64,000 bases of DNA, from assembly GCF_000378945.1 (NCBI RefSeq), contig NZ_KB900539.1, positions 3,360,122 through 3,424,121 on the forward strand, given 5' to 3'. Made by a program: the position numbers and the translations under genes. Below the pieces are notes generated by a model. That model searched no databases. It was not told the origin of the DNA and was given only the letters and a program-made list of their open reading frames with translations. The DNA is from Methyloversatilis universalis EHg5. Lineage in GTDB: Bacteria > Pseudomonadota > Gammaproteobacteria > Burkholderiales > Rhodocyclaceae. Positions 29,207 to 38,806 of this stretch are shown here, in pieces; within the stretch, counting starts at the first letter, position 1, and each line of letters opens with the position of its first letter.

Positions 29207-30469
29207 ATGAAACTGCTGGTCATCGGTTCGGGCGGCCGCGAGCACGCCATTGCCTGGAAACTCGCGCAGAGTCCGCGCGTACAGAAGGTCTATGTGGCGC
29301 CGGGCAATGCCGGTACCGCGCTCGAACCCAATATCGAAAACCTGCCGATCACCGATTTCGCCGAGCTCATCAGCTTCGTCGAGAACGAGAACATCGCCTT
29401 CACCGTGGTCGGCCCGGAAGCGCCGCTGGCCGCTGGCGTGGTGGACTGTTTCCGGGTGCGCGGCCTGAAGGTTTTCGGCCCGGCCCGCAAGGCGGCCCAG
29501 CTGGAAAGCTCCAAGGACTTCGCCAAGCAGTTCATGGTGCGCAACAACATCCCGACCGCCTGGTACCAGACCTTTACCGACGCCGCCGCCGCGCGCGCCT
29601 TCGTCGACGAGAAGGGCGCACCCATCGTGATCAAGGCCGACGGCCTGGCCGCCGGCAAGGGCGTGGTGGTGGCGATGACGCTGACCGAGGCGCACGCCGC
29701 CATCGGCGCCATGCTGCCTGGCGACGACGGCGGCAAGTCGCGCGTGGTGATCGAGGAATTCCTGCAGGGCGAAGAAGCGAGCTTCATCGTCATGTGCGAC
29801 GGCCAGAGCGCGCTGCCGCTGGCCACCAGCCAGGACCACAAACGCCTGCTCGACGGCGACGCCGGCCCGAACACCGGCGGCATGGGCGCCTATTCGCCGG
29901 CGCCGGTGGTCACGCCGGAAATCCACGCACGCGTGATGCGCGAGGTGATCCAGCCGGTACTCACCGGCATGGCACTGGACGGCCTGCCCTACACCGGCTT
30001 CCTGTACGCCGGCCTGATGATTTCGCCGGAGGGCGACATCAAGGTGCTGGAATTCAACTGTCGCATGGGCGACCCGGAAACCCAGCCCATCATGATGCGG
30101 CTGAAGACCGATCTGGTCGATCTGGTCGAGGCGGCGCTGGAATACCGCCTGTCCGAAGCCAGCACCGACTGGGACCGCCGGGTGGCGCTGGGTGTGGTGC
30201 TGGCCTCCGCCGGCTATCCGGACGCGCCGCGCAAGGGTGACGTGATCACCGGCCTGCCGGCCGCGACCGAAGACAGCCATGTGTTCCACGCCGGCACCGC
30301 CCACCAGGACGACGCGGTGGTCACCAGCGGCGGCCGCGTGCTGTGCGTGACCGCACTCGGCGACACGGTGAAACAGGCGCAGCGCGCGGCCTACACGCTG
30401 TGCGACCAGATCCAGTTCGACGGCGCGCAGTTCCGCCGCGACATCGGTCACCGCGCGGTGCGTCGATGA
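29207..30469 (+). CDS. purD: Phosphoribosylamine-glycine ligase PurD
   Basis: PurD joins glycine to phosphoribosylamine with ATP, the second step of purine synthesis. The 420-residue ATP-grasp enzyme has [18 protein letters not shown] at the start, [11 protein letters not shown], the ATP-binding [14 protein letters not shown], the family signature [13 protein letters not shown] and [23 protein letters not shown] precedes the ATG. Its stop overlaps the hemF start (ATGA), so purine and haem genes share an operon end. Confidence 0.98.
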   Translation: MKLLVIGSGGREHAIAWKLAQSPRVQKVYVAPGNAGTALEPNIENLPITDFAELISFVENENIAFTVVGPEAPLAAGVVDCFRVRGLKVFGPARKAAQLESSKDFAKQFMVRNNIPTAWYQTFTDAAAARAFVDEKGAPIVIKADGLAAGKGVVVAMTLTEAHAAIGAMLPGDDGGKSRVVIEEFLQGEEASFIVMCDGQSALPLATSQDHKRLLDGDAGPNTGGMGAYSPAPVVTPEIHARVMREVIQPVLTGMALDGLPYTGFLYAGLMISPEGDIKVLEFNCRMGDPETQPIMMRLKTDLVDLVEAALEYRLSEASTDWDRRVALGVVLASAGYPDAPRKGDVITGLPAATEDSHVFHAGTAHQDDAVVTSGGRVLCVTALGDTVKQAQRAAYTLCDQIQFDGAQFRRDIGHRAVRR

Positions 30470-31392
30470 GCACGCGCGCCGAACAGGTCCGTGCCTGGCT
30501 GCTGGATCTCCAGGACCGCATCATCGCCGGCCTTGAAGCTGCTGACGGCTCGCCCTTCCTGACCGACGGCTGGGTGCGCGGCCCGGAAGAAAGACTGCAG
30601 GGCGACGGCCGCACCCGGCTGATCGAGGAAGGCAGACTGTTCGAGCGCGGCGGCTGCAATTTCTCGCATGTGCGCGGCGATCGTCTGCCGCCTTCCGCCT
30701 CGGCCCACCGCGCCGATCTGGCCGGCGCCTCGTTCGAGGCGATGGGCGTGTCACTGGTGCTGCACCCGCGCAACCCCTACGTACCGACCGTGCACCTGAA
30801 CGTGCGCTTCTTCACCGCCCAGCCGCAGGACGGCGAAGCGGTGTGGTGGTTCGGCGGCGGCATGGATCTGACGCCCTACTACGGTTTCGAGGATGACGCG
30901 GCCCACTTCCACCGCACCTGCCGCGACGCGCTGGCGCCCTACGGCGCCGACACCTGGATGCGCTACAAGCAGTGGTGCGACGAGTATTTCCATCTCAAGC
31001 ACCGCAAGGAAGCACGCGGCGTCGGCGGCGTGTTCTTCGATGATCTCGGTGCCGACGGCAGCGTGGATTTCGAGCAGGCTTACGGTCTGACGCAGGCGGT
31101 CGGCAACGGCTTCCTCGACGCCTATCTGCCTATCGTGCAACGCCGCCGCGACCTGCCCTACGGCGAACGCGAACGCGACTTCCAGGCCTACCGCCGCGGC
31201 CGTTACGTCGAATTCAATCTGGTATTCGACCGCGGCACGCTGTTCGGCCTGCAGTCGGGCGGTCGCACCGAATCCATCCTGATGTCCATGCCGCCGGTGG
31301 TGAAGTGGCGCTACGACTGGCACCCGGAAGACGGTTCGCCGGAAGCGAAGCTCTACACAGACTTCCTGCCGCCGCGGGACTGGCTCGCCTGA
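30466..31392 (+). CDS. hemF: Oxygen-dependent coproporphyrinogen-III oxidase HemF
   Basis: HemF decarboxylates coproporphyrinogen III to protoporphyrinogen IX using O2. The 308-residue protein has [52 protein letters not shown] and the closing [18 protein letters not shown]. All are strongly conserved in the family. The ATG overlaps the purD stop; a longer in-frame reading into purD is not real. A hairpin with a T-run follows at 31425-31454. Confidence 0.97.
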   Translation: MSTRAEQVRAWLLDLQDRIIAGLEAADGSPFLTDGWVRGPEERLQGDGRTRLIEEGRLFERGGCNFSHVRGDRLPPSASAHRADLAGASFEAMGVSLVLHPRNPYVPTVHLNVRFFTAQPQDGEAVWWFGGGMDLTPYYGFEDDAAHFHRTCRDALAPYGADTWMRYKQWCDEYFHLKHRKEARGVGGVFFDDLGADGSVDFEQAYGLTQAVGNGFLDAYLPIVQRRRDLPYGERERDFQAYRRGRYVEFNLVFDRGTLFGLQSGGRTESILMSMPPVVKWRYDWHPEDGSPEAKLYTDFLPPRDWLA

Positions 31393-31424
31393 CAGCGTCT
31401 TCCGCGGCGCCCTCACTGCGATGG

Positions 31425-31454
31425 GGTCAGGCCATCAAACCCTGACCGCATTTT
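31425..31454 (+). terminator. Probable intrinsic terminator after hemF
   Basis: GGTCAGG (31425-31431) and CCTGACC (31441-31447) form a 7-bp stem with a 9-base loop, followed after three bases by TTTT. It lies 32 bases after the hemF stop and would end the dusB-to-hemF transcript. Confidence 0.55.
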
Positions 31455-31515
31455 CGACGGCCACCGCGGCGGGGGCACTGCTCCCGCCGTCCGGACACCC
31501 TGCACCGATCACCGC

Positions 31516-31543
31516 AAAAAAAATGGGCACCCAATGGGTGCCC
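31516..31543 (-). terminator. Strong intrinsic terminator of ompW
   Basis: On the minus strand GGGCACCC-ATT-GGGTGCCC forms an 8-bp stem with a 3-base loop, followed after one base by eight T. It is placed 82 bases after the ompW stop and faces the hemF terminator. Confidence 0.85.
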
Positions 31544-31624
31544 GAACCGGGACTGCAGGAAGAACCAGTGAGCTGCCCGCCGGCTTTCGGGCTTGTGGCC
31601 CTGGGCCGACGGACCCGCTCGAAC

Positions 31625-32257
31625 TCAGAAGCGGTAACCGATACCGACCGAATACAGCATCGGGTCGATGTTCAGCGAAGTCACCTTGGCGCCGGTGCCC
31701 TTCACGAAAATGTCGGTGTCGATATTCACGTACTTCACGTCGACGTTGAAGAACCACTTCGGCGCGATCTGGAAGTCGGCGCCCACCTGGGCGGCCCAGC
31801 CGAAGCTGCTGCGGTCGATGCGCAGCGGCACGCTGCCGCCAAGCACGGTGCCGGCGTCGAGATCGACGCTGCTGAAACGGGTGTAGTTCAGGCCCAGACC
31901 GGCGTACGGACGAATCGTGCCTTCCGGGTTGAAGTGGTACTGCAGGGTGAGCGTCGGCGGCAGATGCTTGACCGAGCCGATGCCTACGCCGCCCAGTTCG
32001 ACGTCATGCTTCTGCGGATAGGTCAGAATCAGTTCAGCCGCGATGTTCTTGGTGAAAAAGTAGGTGATGTCGATTTCCGGGAAGGTCTTGTTCTCGGCCT
32101 TCACGTCGATCGGCAGGTTCAGGCCACCGGAATTGTCATTGTCCGGATTCATGTACAGCGCGCGGGCGCGCACCATCCAGTTGCCTTCGTCGGCCGCATT
32201 CGCCACACCGGCCACGGCTGCCAGCGCAGCCACACCCACCCACTTGATCGCCTTCAT
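31625..32257 (-). CDS. ompW: OmpW-family outer-membrane protein
   Basis: OmpW is an 8-stranded outer-membrane barrel thought to pass small hydrophobic molecules. The 210-residue product has a signal peptide (cut ANA-AD, residue 22), GNWMVRARALYMNPDNDN, ITYFFTKNIAAEL, LPPTLTLQYHFNPEG, RPYAGLGLNYTRF and a closing YSVGIGYRF with C-terminal Phe for Bam recognition. TGGAGT precedes the ATG. The promoter region has an FNR-type palindrome at 32330-32343 with a -10 (AATACT) spaced as in class II activation, so expression probably rises at low oxygen, as in enterics. Confidence 0.95.
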   Translation of the reverse strand: MKAIKWVGVAALAAVAGVANAADEGNWMVRARALYMNPDNDNSGGLNLPIDVKAENKTFPEIDITYFFTKNIAAELILTYPQKHDVELGGVGIGSVKHLPPTLTLQYHFNPEGTIRPYAGLGLNYTRFSSVDLDAGTVLGGSVPLRIDRSSFGWAAQVGADFQIAPKWFFNVDVKYVNIDTDIFVKGTGAKVTSLNIDPMLYSVGIGYRF

Positions 32258-32301
32258 TGTCGTGCACTCCAGAGAAAGTGAAATCGCATTCAGTGGTGTG
32301 C

Positions 32302-32343
32302 AGTATTCCGAAGGGCTGATACCCCTGCGTTGACCAAGGTCAA
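32302..32343 (-). promoter_or_regulatory. FNR/ANR-type site and -10 element of the ompW promoter
   Basis: TTGAC-CAAG-GTCAA (32330-32343) is a perfect palindrome matching the FNR/ANR pattern TTGAT-N4-ATCAA with a compensated change in each half. On the minus strand AATACT (32307-32302) is a 4/6 match to the sigma-70 -10. A start near 32295 would place the site centre at about -41.5, the class II activator position. The ATG is 38 bases further on. Confidence 0.7.
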
Positions 32344-32424
32344 TCGGCGCTCAGAACGCGTTGCGATGCAACACGCGTGGCCTGCCGGCGGCGCCGACCG
32401 CACCGGCGAGCAGCCCGCCCGGCG

Positions 32425-33435
32425 TCAGGAGCGGTCGCGCAGCCGCTCGATGCGCTGTGCGCTGTCCGGGTGGCTGTCCAGCCAGCCAGCGCCGTCCTTG
32501 CGGCCGCGCTCGGCAGATTCGGACAGGCGCTGCAGCATGTCGGCCAGCAGTGCGGGCGAACGGCCCTGGGCGCGCAGCGCCGCCGCGGCATAGTCGTCCG
32601 CCTCGCGCTCCATGTCGCGCGAATAGCCGGACTGGATCAGCGCGGTCGGTGCCATCGCGATCACGCTGCTCACGTCGCCGGCATACCAGGTCATGAACAG
32701 CGCCACCGCCGAGCCCTGCAGCAGCATGCGCATGCCATGACGCCCTTCGACGTGACCCAGTTCGTGCATCAGCACCGCCATCACGCGTTCGTCATCGCCG
32801 GCAAGCTCGACCAGTTCGTCGGTCACCACCAGCGTGCCGTCAGGCAGCGCGAAGGCGTTGGCGCCGACCGCGCCGCCGTGACGGAACACCAGCGCGTGCG
32901 GCAGCGTCGTGCGACCGGCCAGCACGCCGCGCAGCCGGGACTGCGCGTCTTCGTCCAACCGGCTCGGCGCAAGCATGTGCTCGTCGATCAGTTCCAGGGT
33001 CTGGCGTGACAGGCCGGCCACCACCGCCTCCGGTACGCGCGGCGCGGCGACTTCCGCCGCCCACGGCAGACCGTAGCGCGCCGCGCCCCACAGCACGATG
33101 ACGAGCAGCGCAAGCGCACCCGCCACCATGCGCAGGTCGAAGGCGCTGCGCACCGTCAGCCGGTCGCGCTGGCCGCTGGCGCCGAGCAGGCGCGCGAGCG
33201 CGGCATGATCCCTTACCTCGGCGTGGGCACCGTCGTCGAAGGTGATCAGCCGCGGCGCCGCCCCCATCGGTTCGGACAGCCGCAGGGTGGCCAGCGGGGC
33301 CCGGCGGCTCAGCCCTTCCGCGGCGAGCAGCAGCGCGTCACCGTCCAGCGACAGCGTGGCTGGCCATGCACGCGCGCTGTGGCCGTCGAAGTACAGCGCC
33401 GCAACCGTCAGCGCTTCAGAGGGCGATGTCGACAT
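32425..33435 (-). CDS. M48-family zinc metallopeptidase, membrane-anchored
   Basis: The 336-residue protein has a single transmembrane helix at about 103-120 and a zinc-peptidase domain with HELGH (224-228) and the third ligand Glu in MEREADDYAAAALRAQG, as in M48 (HtpX/Oma1/BepA) enzymes. The N-terminal 95 residues form a small beta-rich cytoplasmic domain. ATG 33435 was chosen; the longer frame runs into the upstream gene. It overlaps the DUF898 stop by 20 bases, a pairing seen often. It probably does membrane-protein quality control; the substrate is unknown. Confidence 0.88.
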   Translation of the reverse strand: MSTSPSEALTVAALYFDGHSARAWPATLSLDGDALLLAAEGLSRRAPLATLRLSEPMGAAPRLITFDDGAHAEVRDHAALARLLGASGQRDRLTVRSAFDLRMVAGALALLVIVLWGAARYGLPWAAEVAAPRVPEAVVAGLSRQTLELIDEHMLAPSRLDEDAQSRLRGVLAGRTTLPHALVFRHGGAVGANAFALPDGTLVVTDELVELAGDDERVMAVLMHELGHVEGRHGMRMLLQGSAVALFMTWYAGDVSSVIAMAPTALIQSGYSRDMEREADDYAAAALRAQGRSPALLADMLQRLSESAERGRKDGAGWLDSHPDSAQRIERLRDRS

Positions 33436-34510
33436 CGAAAATGTCCGCGGTCTCTTCGCCGGTGGCCGACACCGCCTGTTTCTGTCCGGCCACGAAATCG
33501 TCCAGCGGGCCGGCACTGACCAGGGTGACGCTTTCGATCCGGTAGCGCGCGGTGCGGATGGCGGCGAACGGCGCGAAGAAACCCAGCGTGCACACGATGG
33601 CGATCAGGTTGGTGAGCGTGATCGCATACAGCGTGCGTGCCCGCGCATGCGACTCGAAACGGTGGGCGCCGAGCCGGGTGTTGTTCCACACCAGGTTCTG
33701 CAGGCGCGCGGTCAGGTAGGGCGAAATCAGCAGGAACAGACCAACCCAGCCGGCCAGCATGATGAGCGGCAGCAGGGCCATTGCTTCGCGGCGGTCGCCT
33801 GCGGCGCCCAGCACCAGCGCCACCGTGCCGCCAATCGCCGCTACGCCGGCGACAAGCAGCAGCAGAAGCACGCCATACATCCGGTAGAACGCAGACACCG
33901 ACGCGGTGAATTCGAAACGGGTGGCGCCGAAACGTGCGTTGTCCAGCTGGTAGCGCTTCATGCGCTGGTGCCACATCGGCGCCAGCAGATAGAGCGTGAA
34001 GACCGACAGCAGCGGCCACATCAGGAAGGCCTTGTAGGCGCCTCTCTGGTCACCGTCAAAACCGAAACGCAGGCCGCGCCAGCTGGTATTGAGCGCGCGG
34101 AAGCGCAGCGAACGCATCAGCAGCACCGGCATCGCGGCTGCCAGCAGGCCGAGAACCAGAAAGCCGAGCAGCGGCGACACCTCGAACGAAATGTTGTAGC
34201 CCAGCAGCAGCAGGAAGCCGATCACCCGCCCCTTGAGGATGGCACGCGGGTCGCCGTGATAGTCGAAGGCGGCACCGCCCAGCGTGGTGTGGCGATGGAA
34301 GTACTGCAGCCGCCGGACCTTGGCCCAGGCGGAGTAGATGCCCAGCGTGAGCACGGTGAGCAGCAGATTGACGATCCAGATGCCGAAGTATTCGCCGCCG
34401 CGGCCGGAAAACACCAGCGCCTCGGAGCGGGGCGCGGTGTCTGCAGCAAAGGGATCGGCGAAGGTGGTCGTGGCCGCGGACGGCGGCGCGTTCTCGAAAG
34501 GATTGTTCAT
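33416..34510 (-). CDS. YjgN-family (DUF898) multi-pass membrane protein
   Basis: The 364-residue protein matches DUF898/YjgN: an N-terminal polar stretch, then repeated units of helix plus TLGIYSAWAKVRRLQYFHRHT and FTLYLLAPMWHQRMKRYQLDNARFG, with about eight membrane helices. Function is unknown for the family. It is translated just before the M48 peptidase with overlapping ends, so the two probably act together. There is no nearby promoter; the gene starts 56 bases before the hemY stop, with hemY upstream in the same direction. Confidence 0.88.
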   Translation of the reverse strand: MNNPFENAPPSAATTTFADPFAADTAPRSEALVFSGRGGEYFGIWIVNLLLTVLTLGIYSAWAKVRRLQYFHRHTTLGGAAFDYHGDPRAILKGRVIGFLLLLGYNISFEVSPLLGFLVLGLLAAAMPVLLMRSLRFRALNTSWRGLRFGFDGDQRGAYKAFLMWPLLSVFTLYLLAPMWHQRMKRYQLDNARFGATRFEFTASVSAFYRMYGVLLLLLVAGVAAIGGTVALVLGAAGDRREAMALLPLIMLAGWVGLFLLISPYLTARLQNLVWNNTRLGAHRFESHARARTLYAITLTNLIAIVCTLGFFAPFAAIRTARYRIESVTLVSAGPLDDFVAGQKQAVSATGEETADIFDVDIAL

Positions 34511-34566
34511 GCGGGATCCGGGCGGAAGAACATGCCCGGATCATGACACAGCCCTGCCGCGCGCGT

Positions 34567-35730
34567 TCAGCGCATCAGTGCGGCCGCGCGGAAATGGGCC
34601 TGCGCCTTTTCCGGTCGTTCGAGGTGTTCAGCCAGCAGCGCCAGTTCGACATGCACCACGCGTGAGGGCTGCACCGCCAGCGCGGCTTCGAGATAGCTCT
34701 GCGCCTTGCCCCACAACTGCTGGGTGCGACACAGCCGGCCCAGCGCGAGCAGCAGTTCGGCGTCGTCCGGATGGTCGCGCAGCCAGGCTTCGGCCTTGGC
34801 GATGCGGCCCAGCGCATCGCCGCCGTCGGTATGGGCGTACAGCGCCAGCAGCGACGACTCCCAGCCGTGCTCCAGCCGCGCCTCGATCAGCTTGCGCGCC
34901 TGCGTGGTCTGGCCGGCGGCCACCAGCGCCTCGGCCATCGCGCGCACCACCTGTGCGTCTTCGCGCTCGGTGGCCGGCAGTGCTTTCCAGTAAGCGTCCA
35001 GTTCGGCCGGATCCAGATCGTGCAGCGCGCCCAGATGCGCCTGACGGCGCACCGGTGCCGCCTGCTCCGGCGTCAGCGCGCGATGCTTCTGCAGCAGGCG
35101 CACCACCCGCAGCAGGCCGCCCCAGTCGGCCAGACCGCGGCGCGCCCGCATCGCCAGACGCAGCGCGGCGACATGGCGCTGACCGCCGGACTGCAGCACG
35201 TCGATACGCTCCAGCGCATCGCTGAACTCGCGACGGTCGGTCAGGATGTCGGCTTCGGTCATCAAGCGGGCGGTCTTCAGTTCATCGAAGCGCTCCGCCT
35301 GGCGCAGCCAGTCGTCGGCCTGCGTCTGTTCGCGCATCGCGTGCGCGGCGCGGGCGCCGATCAGCGCGGCCAGGCCGGGCGATTCGCCGCCCTCGACCGC
35401 CACCCGGGCGCTGCGCTGGGCATGCCCGTAGCGGCCTTCGAAATACAGGCGGGCGGCGTCGCGCAACGCGGTCACCGCGCGGCGCCGGCGCTGACGCGCG
35501 CGGTAGCGGGCCGCACGCGCCGGCATGCGCATCAGGCCGTCGATGAAATGGAACACGCTGTACAGCAGCGCCACGCCGAGCAGCAGCGACACGATGAACA
35601 GGTTGAGCGACAGTTCGATGCGCCAGGGCGACCACTGGATGAGCACGAAACCGTCGTTCTGACGCGCCGCAATCACCAGCCCCACGGCCAGCGCGCACAG
35701 CCCGAGCAGCCACAGCAGCAGGCGCACCAT
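34567..35730 (-). CDS. hemY: HemY-type membrane TPR protein of the haem operon
   Basis: The 387-residue protein has two N-terminal membrane helices (about 3-22 and 43-64) separated by QWSPWRIELSLN, then TPR-like helical repeats to the end (GRYGHAQRSARVAVEGGES, SYLEAALAVQPSRV). It is the HemY of gamma- and betaproteobacteria, not protoporphyrinogen oxidase. Its role in haem biogenesis is undefined. The start overlaps the hemX stop (TGATG). It ends the hemC-hemD-hemX-hemY operon. Confidence 0.9.
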   Translation of the reverse strand: MVRLLLWLLGLCALAVGLVIAARQNDGFVLIQWSPWRIELSLNLFIVSLLLGVALLYSVFHFIDGLMRMPARAARYRARQRRRRAVTALRDAARLYFEGRYGHAQRSARVAVEGGESPGLAALIGARAAHAMREQTQADDWLRQAERFDELKTARLMTEADILTDRREFSDALERIDVLQSGGQRHVAALRLAMRARRGLADWGGLLRVVRLLQKHRALTPEQAAPVRRQAHLGALHDLDPAELDAYWKALPATEREDAQVVRAMAEALVAAGQTTQARKLIEARLEHGWESSLLALYAHTDGGDALGRIAKAEAWLRDHPDDAELLLALGRLCRTQQLWGKAQSYLEAALAVQPSRVVHVELALLAEHLERPEKAQAHFRAAALMR

Positions 35731-36821
35731 CAGCGCTTCTCCTCGCGCTGCACGGTGGGCCGCTGGCGCTGGGCCTTGAGCTGGGCCAGCGCGCTCATCG
35801 ATTCGTTGAGGCCGGGCAGACCTTCGCCCGGATCGACGCTGGCGAGCTGGCGCAGCGTGGCCAGCGCGTTGTCGGTCTGACGGGCGCGGGTGTCGAAATA
35901 GCGCTCCACCCATTCGCGCGCCAGCCGCATGTCCTCGCGCCACACCGCGCCATTGCGCTGGAGCAGCGCGATGCGGGCATTGATCAGCCGCAGCTTGAGA
36001 TTTTCGCGCAGGAAGAAGCTGTGCTCCGGCGACAGCAGCGCCGGATCGGGCCGGTCCAGCCGTTCGATGCGCACCAGCTGCCGCACTTCGGCCCACACCT
36101 CCTCCGCCAGCCGCTCGACCAGGGTCGGCTCGGCCACTGCCGCAACCTTGGCGGGAGCCGGGGCTCCGGCGCGCGTCGGCGAGCGGTCGAAAGCCAGCGG
36201 CAGGGTGTCGATGGAACCGAGCAGCGTATCGATGCGCAGCGCCTGGCCGGACAGATCAGCCATCGGCGCACGGCGCAGGCGCTCCATGTCATTGGCCATG
36301 GCACGGCGCAGCGGCAGGAAGCGGCCGGTATCGACCCGCGCCAGACGCGCTTCGGCGGTAGACAGCGCGCTGAGCGCCAGCTTGGCGTCACCGGCCAGCT
36401 GCAACTGCTGCTGGCCCAGCACCAGCGCGTGTTCGACTTCGGCCAGCACGCGTTCGTCGTAGCTGCGCACCAGATCATCGGCCAGGTATTCATAGGCCTC
36501 GATGCGCGCCCGCAGGTCGGCCAGCTGCGCTTCCTGGCTGCCAAGCCGGTTGCCGTAGGTGGCGATGCCGGCCGCTTCCTGTTCGGACGCGTCACGCGCC
36601 TGCGCCGCCTGTTCGCCCACCACCTCGACCCGGCGATGCAGTTCGGCTTCGAGCGTACGCATGCGGGTGAGCATGAAGGCGCTGGCTACGCCCAGCGCAA
36701 CCAGCAGCAGTACCGCCAGCCCGAGTGCCCACAGCGGCACCACGCCATCGCGTTTCGCGGGCGGCACCGGTATCACGGCAGGCGTGGCGGCGGGGGACGG
36801 CGTCGGAATCTGTTCGCTCAT
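35730..36821 (-). CDS. hemX: HemX-type membrane protein of the haem operon
   Basis: The 363-residue product has a Pro-rich cytoplasmic start, one membrane helix (about 27-52), a coiled-coil stretch (RTLEAELHRRVEVVGEQAAQ) and a helical periplasmic domain. It is the HemX family often misnamed uroporphyrinogen methyltransferase; it lacks SAM-binding motifs. Its place between hemD and hemY is conserved. It may assist haem-enzyme assembly at the membrane. Its start overlaps the hemD stop by 4 bases (ATGA). Confidence 0.9.
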   Translation of the reverse strand: MSEQIPTPSPAATPAVIPVPPAKRDGVVPLWALGLAVLLLVALGVASAFMLTRMRTLEAELHRRVEVVGEQAAQARDASEQEAAGIATYGNRLGSQEAQLADLRARIEAYEYLADDLVRSYDERVLAEVEHALVLGQQQLQLAGDAKLALSALSTAEARLARVDTGRFLPLRRAMANDMERLRRAPMADLSGQALRIDTLLGSIDTLPLAFDRSPTRAGAPAPAKVAAVAEPTLVERLAEEVWAEVRQLVRIERLDRPDPALLSPEHSFFLRENLKLRLINARIALLQRNGAVWREDMRLAREWVERYFDTRARQTDNALATLRQLASVDPGEGLPGLNESMSALAQLKAQRQRPTVQREEKR

Positions 36822-37615
36822 GTCGGTCGGTTCAGGTCGCAGGGATGCGATGAAAAATAGTCAGTCAGGCCGGCCAGCAGGCCGGCGTCGGCCGGTGCGG
36901 TTTCGATCACGCGGCTGAAGCCGCGTTCGCGCGCCTGTTCGGCGATGCGCGCGTGCGGCGCGAACAGCGGCAGCGCCTGCAGCGCGTCCAGACAGTCCAG
37001 CCCGGGCAGCACGGTGAGATTGCGCAGCGATTCGGACGAGGTGATGGTCAGCGCGTGCAGCCGGCCGGCGCGCAGTGCGGCGCACAGCGGCGCGCCGTCG
37101 CGCGGCGGCAGGCGGCGGTAGCAGGTGATGTGCTCGACGATCGCACCGCGCGCACGCAGCGTATCGCCCAGCAGTTCGCGCCCGCCGTCGCCGCGGAAGA
37201 TGAGCACCCGCCGGCCGGCCAGTGCGGCGGCCGACAGTTCGGGCAATTCAAGCAGCGCCTCGGAATCGTAGCGGTGCAACGGCGTAACGACGCGGGTGAC
37301 ACCGCGCGCGCGCAGCGCCTGCGCCGACTGTTCGCCCACGGTGGCGGCCGGCAGCGCAGCCGGCCAGTCGCGCAGCGGCAGCAGGCAGTCCAGCGCATGG
37401 CGCACCGCGTTGGCGCTGACGAATACCGCCAGCGCGGCACCGTCCAGATCGGCACCGGCCACGGCCGACGTGTCGGCCAGCGGTTCGATGTCGATCAGCG
37501 GAAACTCGAAAGGTTTGCCGCCGGCGGCCCGCAGCGCGTCCGCCAGCACCGCCGCCTGCGCGCGCGGCCGGCTGACCAGCACGCCGCATCCGGCCAGCGC
37601 GCCGCGAGCGTTCAT
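36818..37615 (-). CDS. hemD: Uroporphyrinogen-III synthase HemD
   Basis: HemD cyclises and inverts ring D of hydroxymethylbilane. The 265-residue product shows the weakly conserved two-lobe pattern: [10 protein letters not shown] at the start, [23 protein letters not shown] in lobe one, [23 protein letters not shown] in the linker, then [21 protein letters not shown] and [12 protein letters not shown] in lobe two. The ATG at 37615 overlaps hemC; a longer frame reading on to 37882 is an out-of-frame artefact of hemC. It sits between hemC and hemX, as in other Proteobacteria. Confidence 0.95.
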   Translation of the reverse strand: MNARGALAGCGVLVSRPRAQAAVLADALRAAGGKPFEFPLIDIEPLADTSAVAGADLDGAALAVFVSANAVRHALDCLLPLRDWPAALPAATVGEQSAQALRARGVTRVVTPLHRYDSEALLELPELSAAALAGRRVLIFRGDGGRELLGDTLRARGAIVEHITCYRRLPPRDGAPLCAALRAGRLHALTITSSESLRNLTVLPGLDCLDALQALPLFAPHARIAEQARERGFSRVIETAPADAGLLAGLTDYFSSHPCDLNRPT

Positions 37616-38622
37616 GGATGGGCGAGGTCGTCGAGGATGGCCTGCGCGCCGTCGGCCCGCAGCGCGTCCACGCAGTCCGCCGCCAGCGCATCCGGCTGGG
37701 CGATATTGCCGCGCACTTCGGCGGCGGCGATGCGGCTGCCGTCCGGCATGGCCACCCGGGCACGCAGCCACAGCGCACCGCCCTCGACCACGCAGTAGGC
37801 GGCCAGCGGCACTTCGCAGGAGCCGGCCAGCGCGCGCGACACCGCGCGCTCGGCGCGGACGCAGGCTTCGGTGACCGGACACACCAGCGGTGACAGCCAG
37901 GCCGCCACTTCGGGCCGCGAGGACAGCGCCTCGATGCCCAGCGCGCCCTGACCGGCGGCCGGCAGCGACTGCTCTACCGGCATCAATGCCCGGATGCGCG
38001 CCCCCAGACCCAGCCGCTTCAGACCGGCGGCCGCCAGGATGATGGCGTCGTACTGACCTTCATCGAGCTTGCGCAGCCGGGTATCGAGATTGCCGCGCAG
38101 GCTGCTCACCGCCAGATAGGGAAAGTTCGCGCGCAGCTGCGATTCGCGCCGCAGGCTGGAGGTGCCGACCACGGCGCCCGGCGGCAGTTCGTCGAGGCTG
38201 GCGTAGCGGGAGGACACGAAGGCGTCCTGCGGCACTTCGCGCTCCAGCGTGGCCACCAGCGCGAACTCGTCGGCCAGCGTCATCGGCACGTCCTTCATCG
38301 AATGCACGGCCAGATCGGCGCGGCCTTCGAGCAGGGCGGTTTCGAGTTCCTTCACGAACAGCCCCTTGCCGCCCACCTTGGCGAGCGGACGATCCAGAAT
38401 CTGGTCGCCGCGGGTGGTCATGCCGAGGATGTCCACGGTCGCGGAGGGGTACAGCGAGGACAGTCTGTCACGCACATGTTCCGCCTGCCACATGGCAAGA
38501 CGGGACTCGCGCGACGCGATCACGATGCGCGTGGGCTTCGGGTAAGCTTGGGGCTCCTGCTGCGGGACTGACTGCGCGCGATCCGCCGCATCGAGGTCCG
38601 CCGGGCCGGCCGGATGATCCAT
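37612..38622 (-). CDS. hemC: Hydroxymethylbilane synthase HemC
   Basis: HemC polymerises four porphobilinogens on a dipyrromethane cofactor. The 336-residue protein has [57 protein letters not shown], the arginine-rich [12 protein letters not shown], and the cofactor Cys in [13 protein letters not shown]. It is about 20 residues longer at the N-terminus than usual; the ATG at 38622 is the only ATG/GTG candidate before the conserved core and has no clear ribosome site. A -10 candidate TAGAAT on the minus strand is at 38718-38713. It is divergent from ppc. Confidence 0.95.
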   Translation of the reverse strand: MDHPAGPADLDAADRAQSVPQQEPQAYPKPTRIVIASRESRLAMWQAEHVRDRLSSLYPSATVDILGMTTRGDQILDRPLAKVGGKGLFVKELETALLEGRADLAVHSMKDVPMTLADEFALVATLEREVPQDAFVSSRYASLDELPPGAVVGTSSLRRESQLRANFPYLAVSSLRGNLDTRLRKLDEGQYDAIILAAAGLKRLGLGARIRALMPVEQSLPAAGQGALGIEALSSRPEVAAWLSPLVCPVTEACVRAERAVSRALAGSCEVPLAAYCVVEGGALWLRARVAMPDGSRIAAAEVRGNIAQPDALAADCVDALRADGAQAILDDLAHP

Positions 38623-38806
38623 ATGGAAAAGAGGCGTGTGGTGGTCGATTAGTTGGATACACCGCGCGCCGGCGTGAACGAGTGCCTACAGGCAGCGCGC
38701 GACACGGCCCGAATTCTAGCAGCCCCGGATGGAACATCGCAGCGCCCCCGCCAGTGCAGGCCGGTGGTGCGCAGACATTCAGACACTGATTTCGGAAGGA
38801 TTGCCA

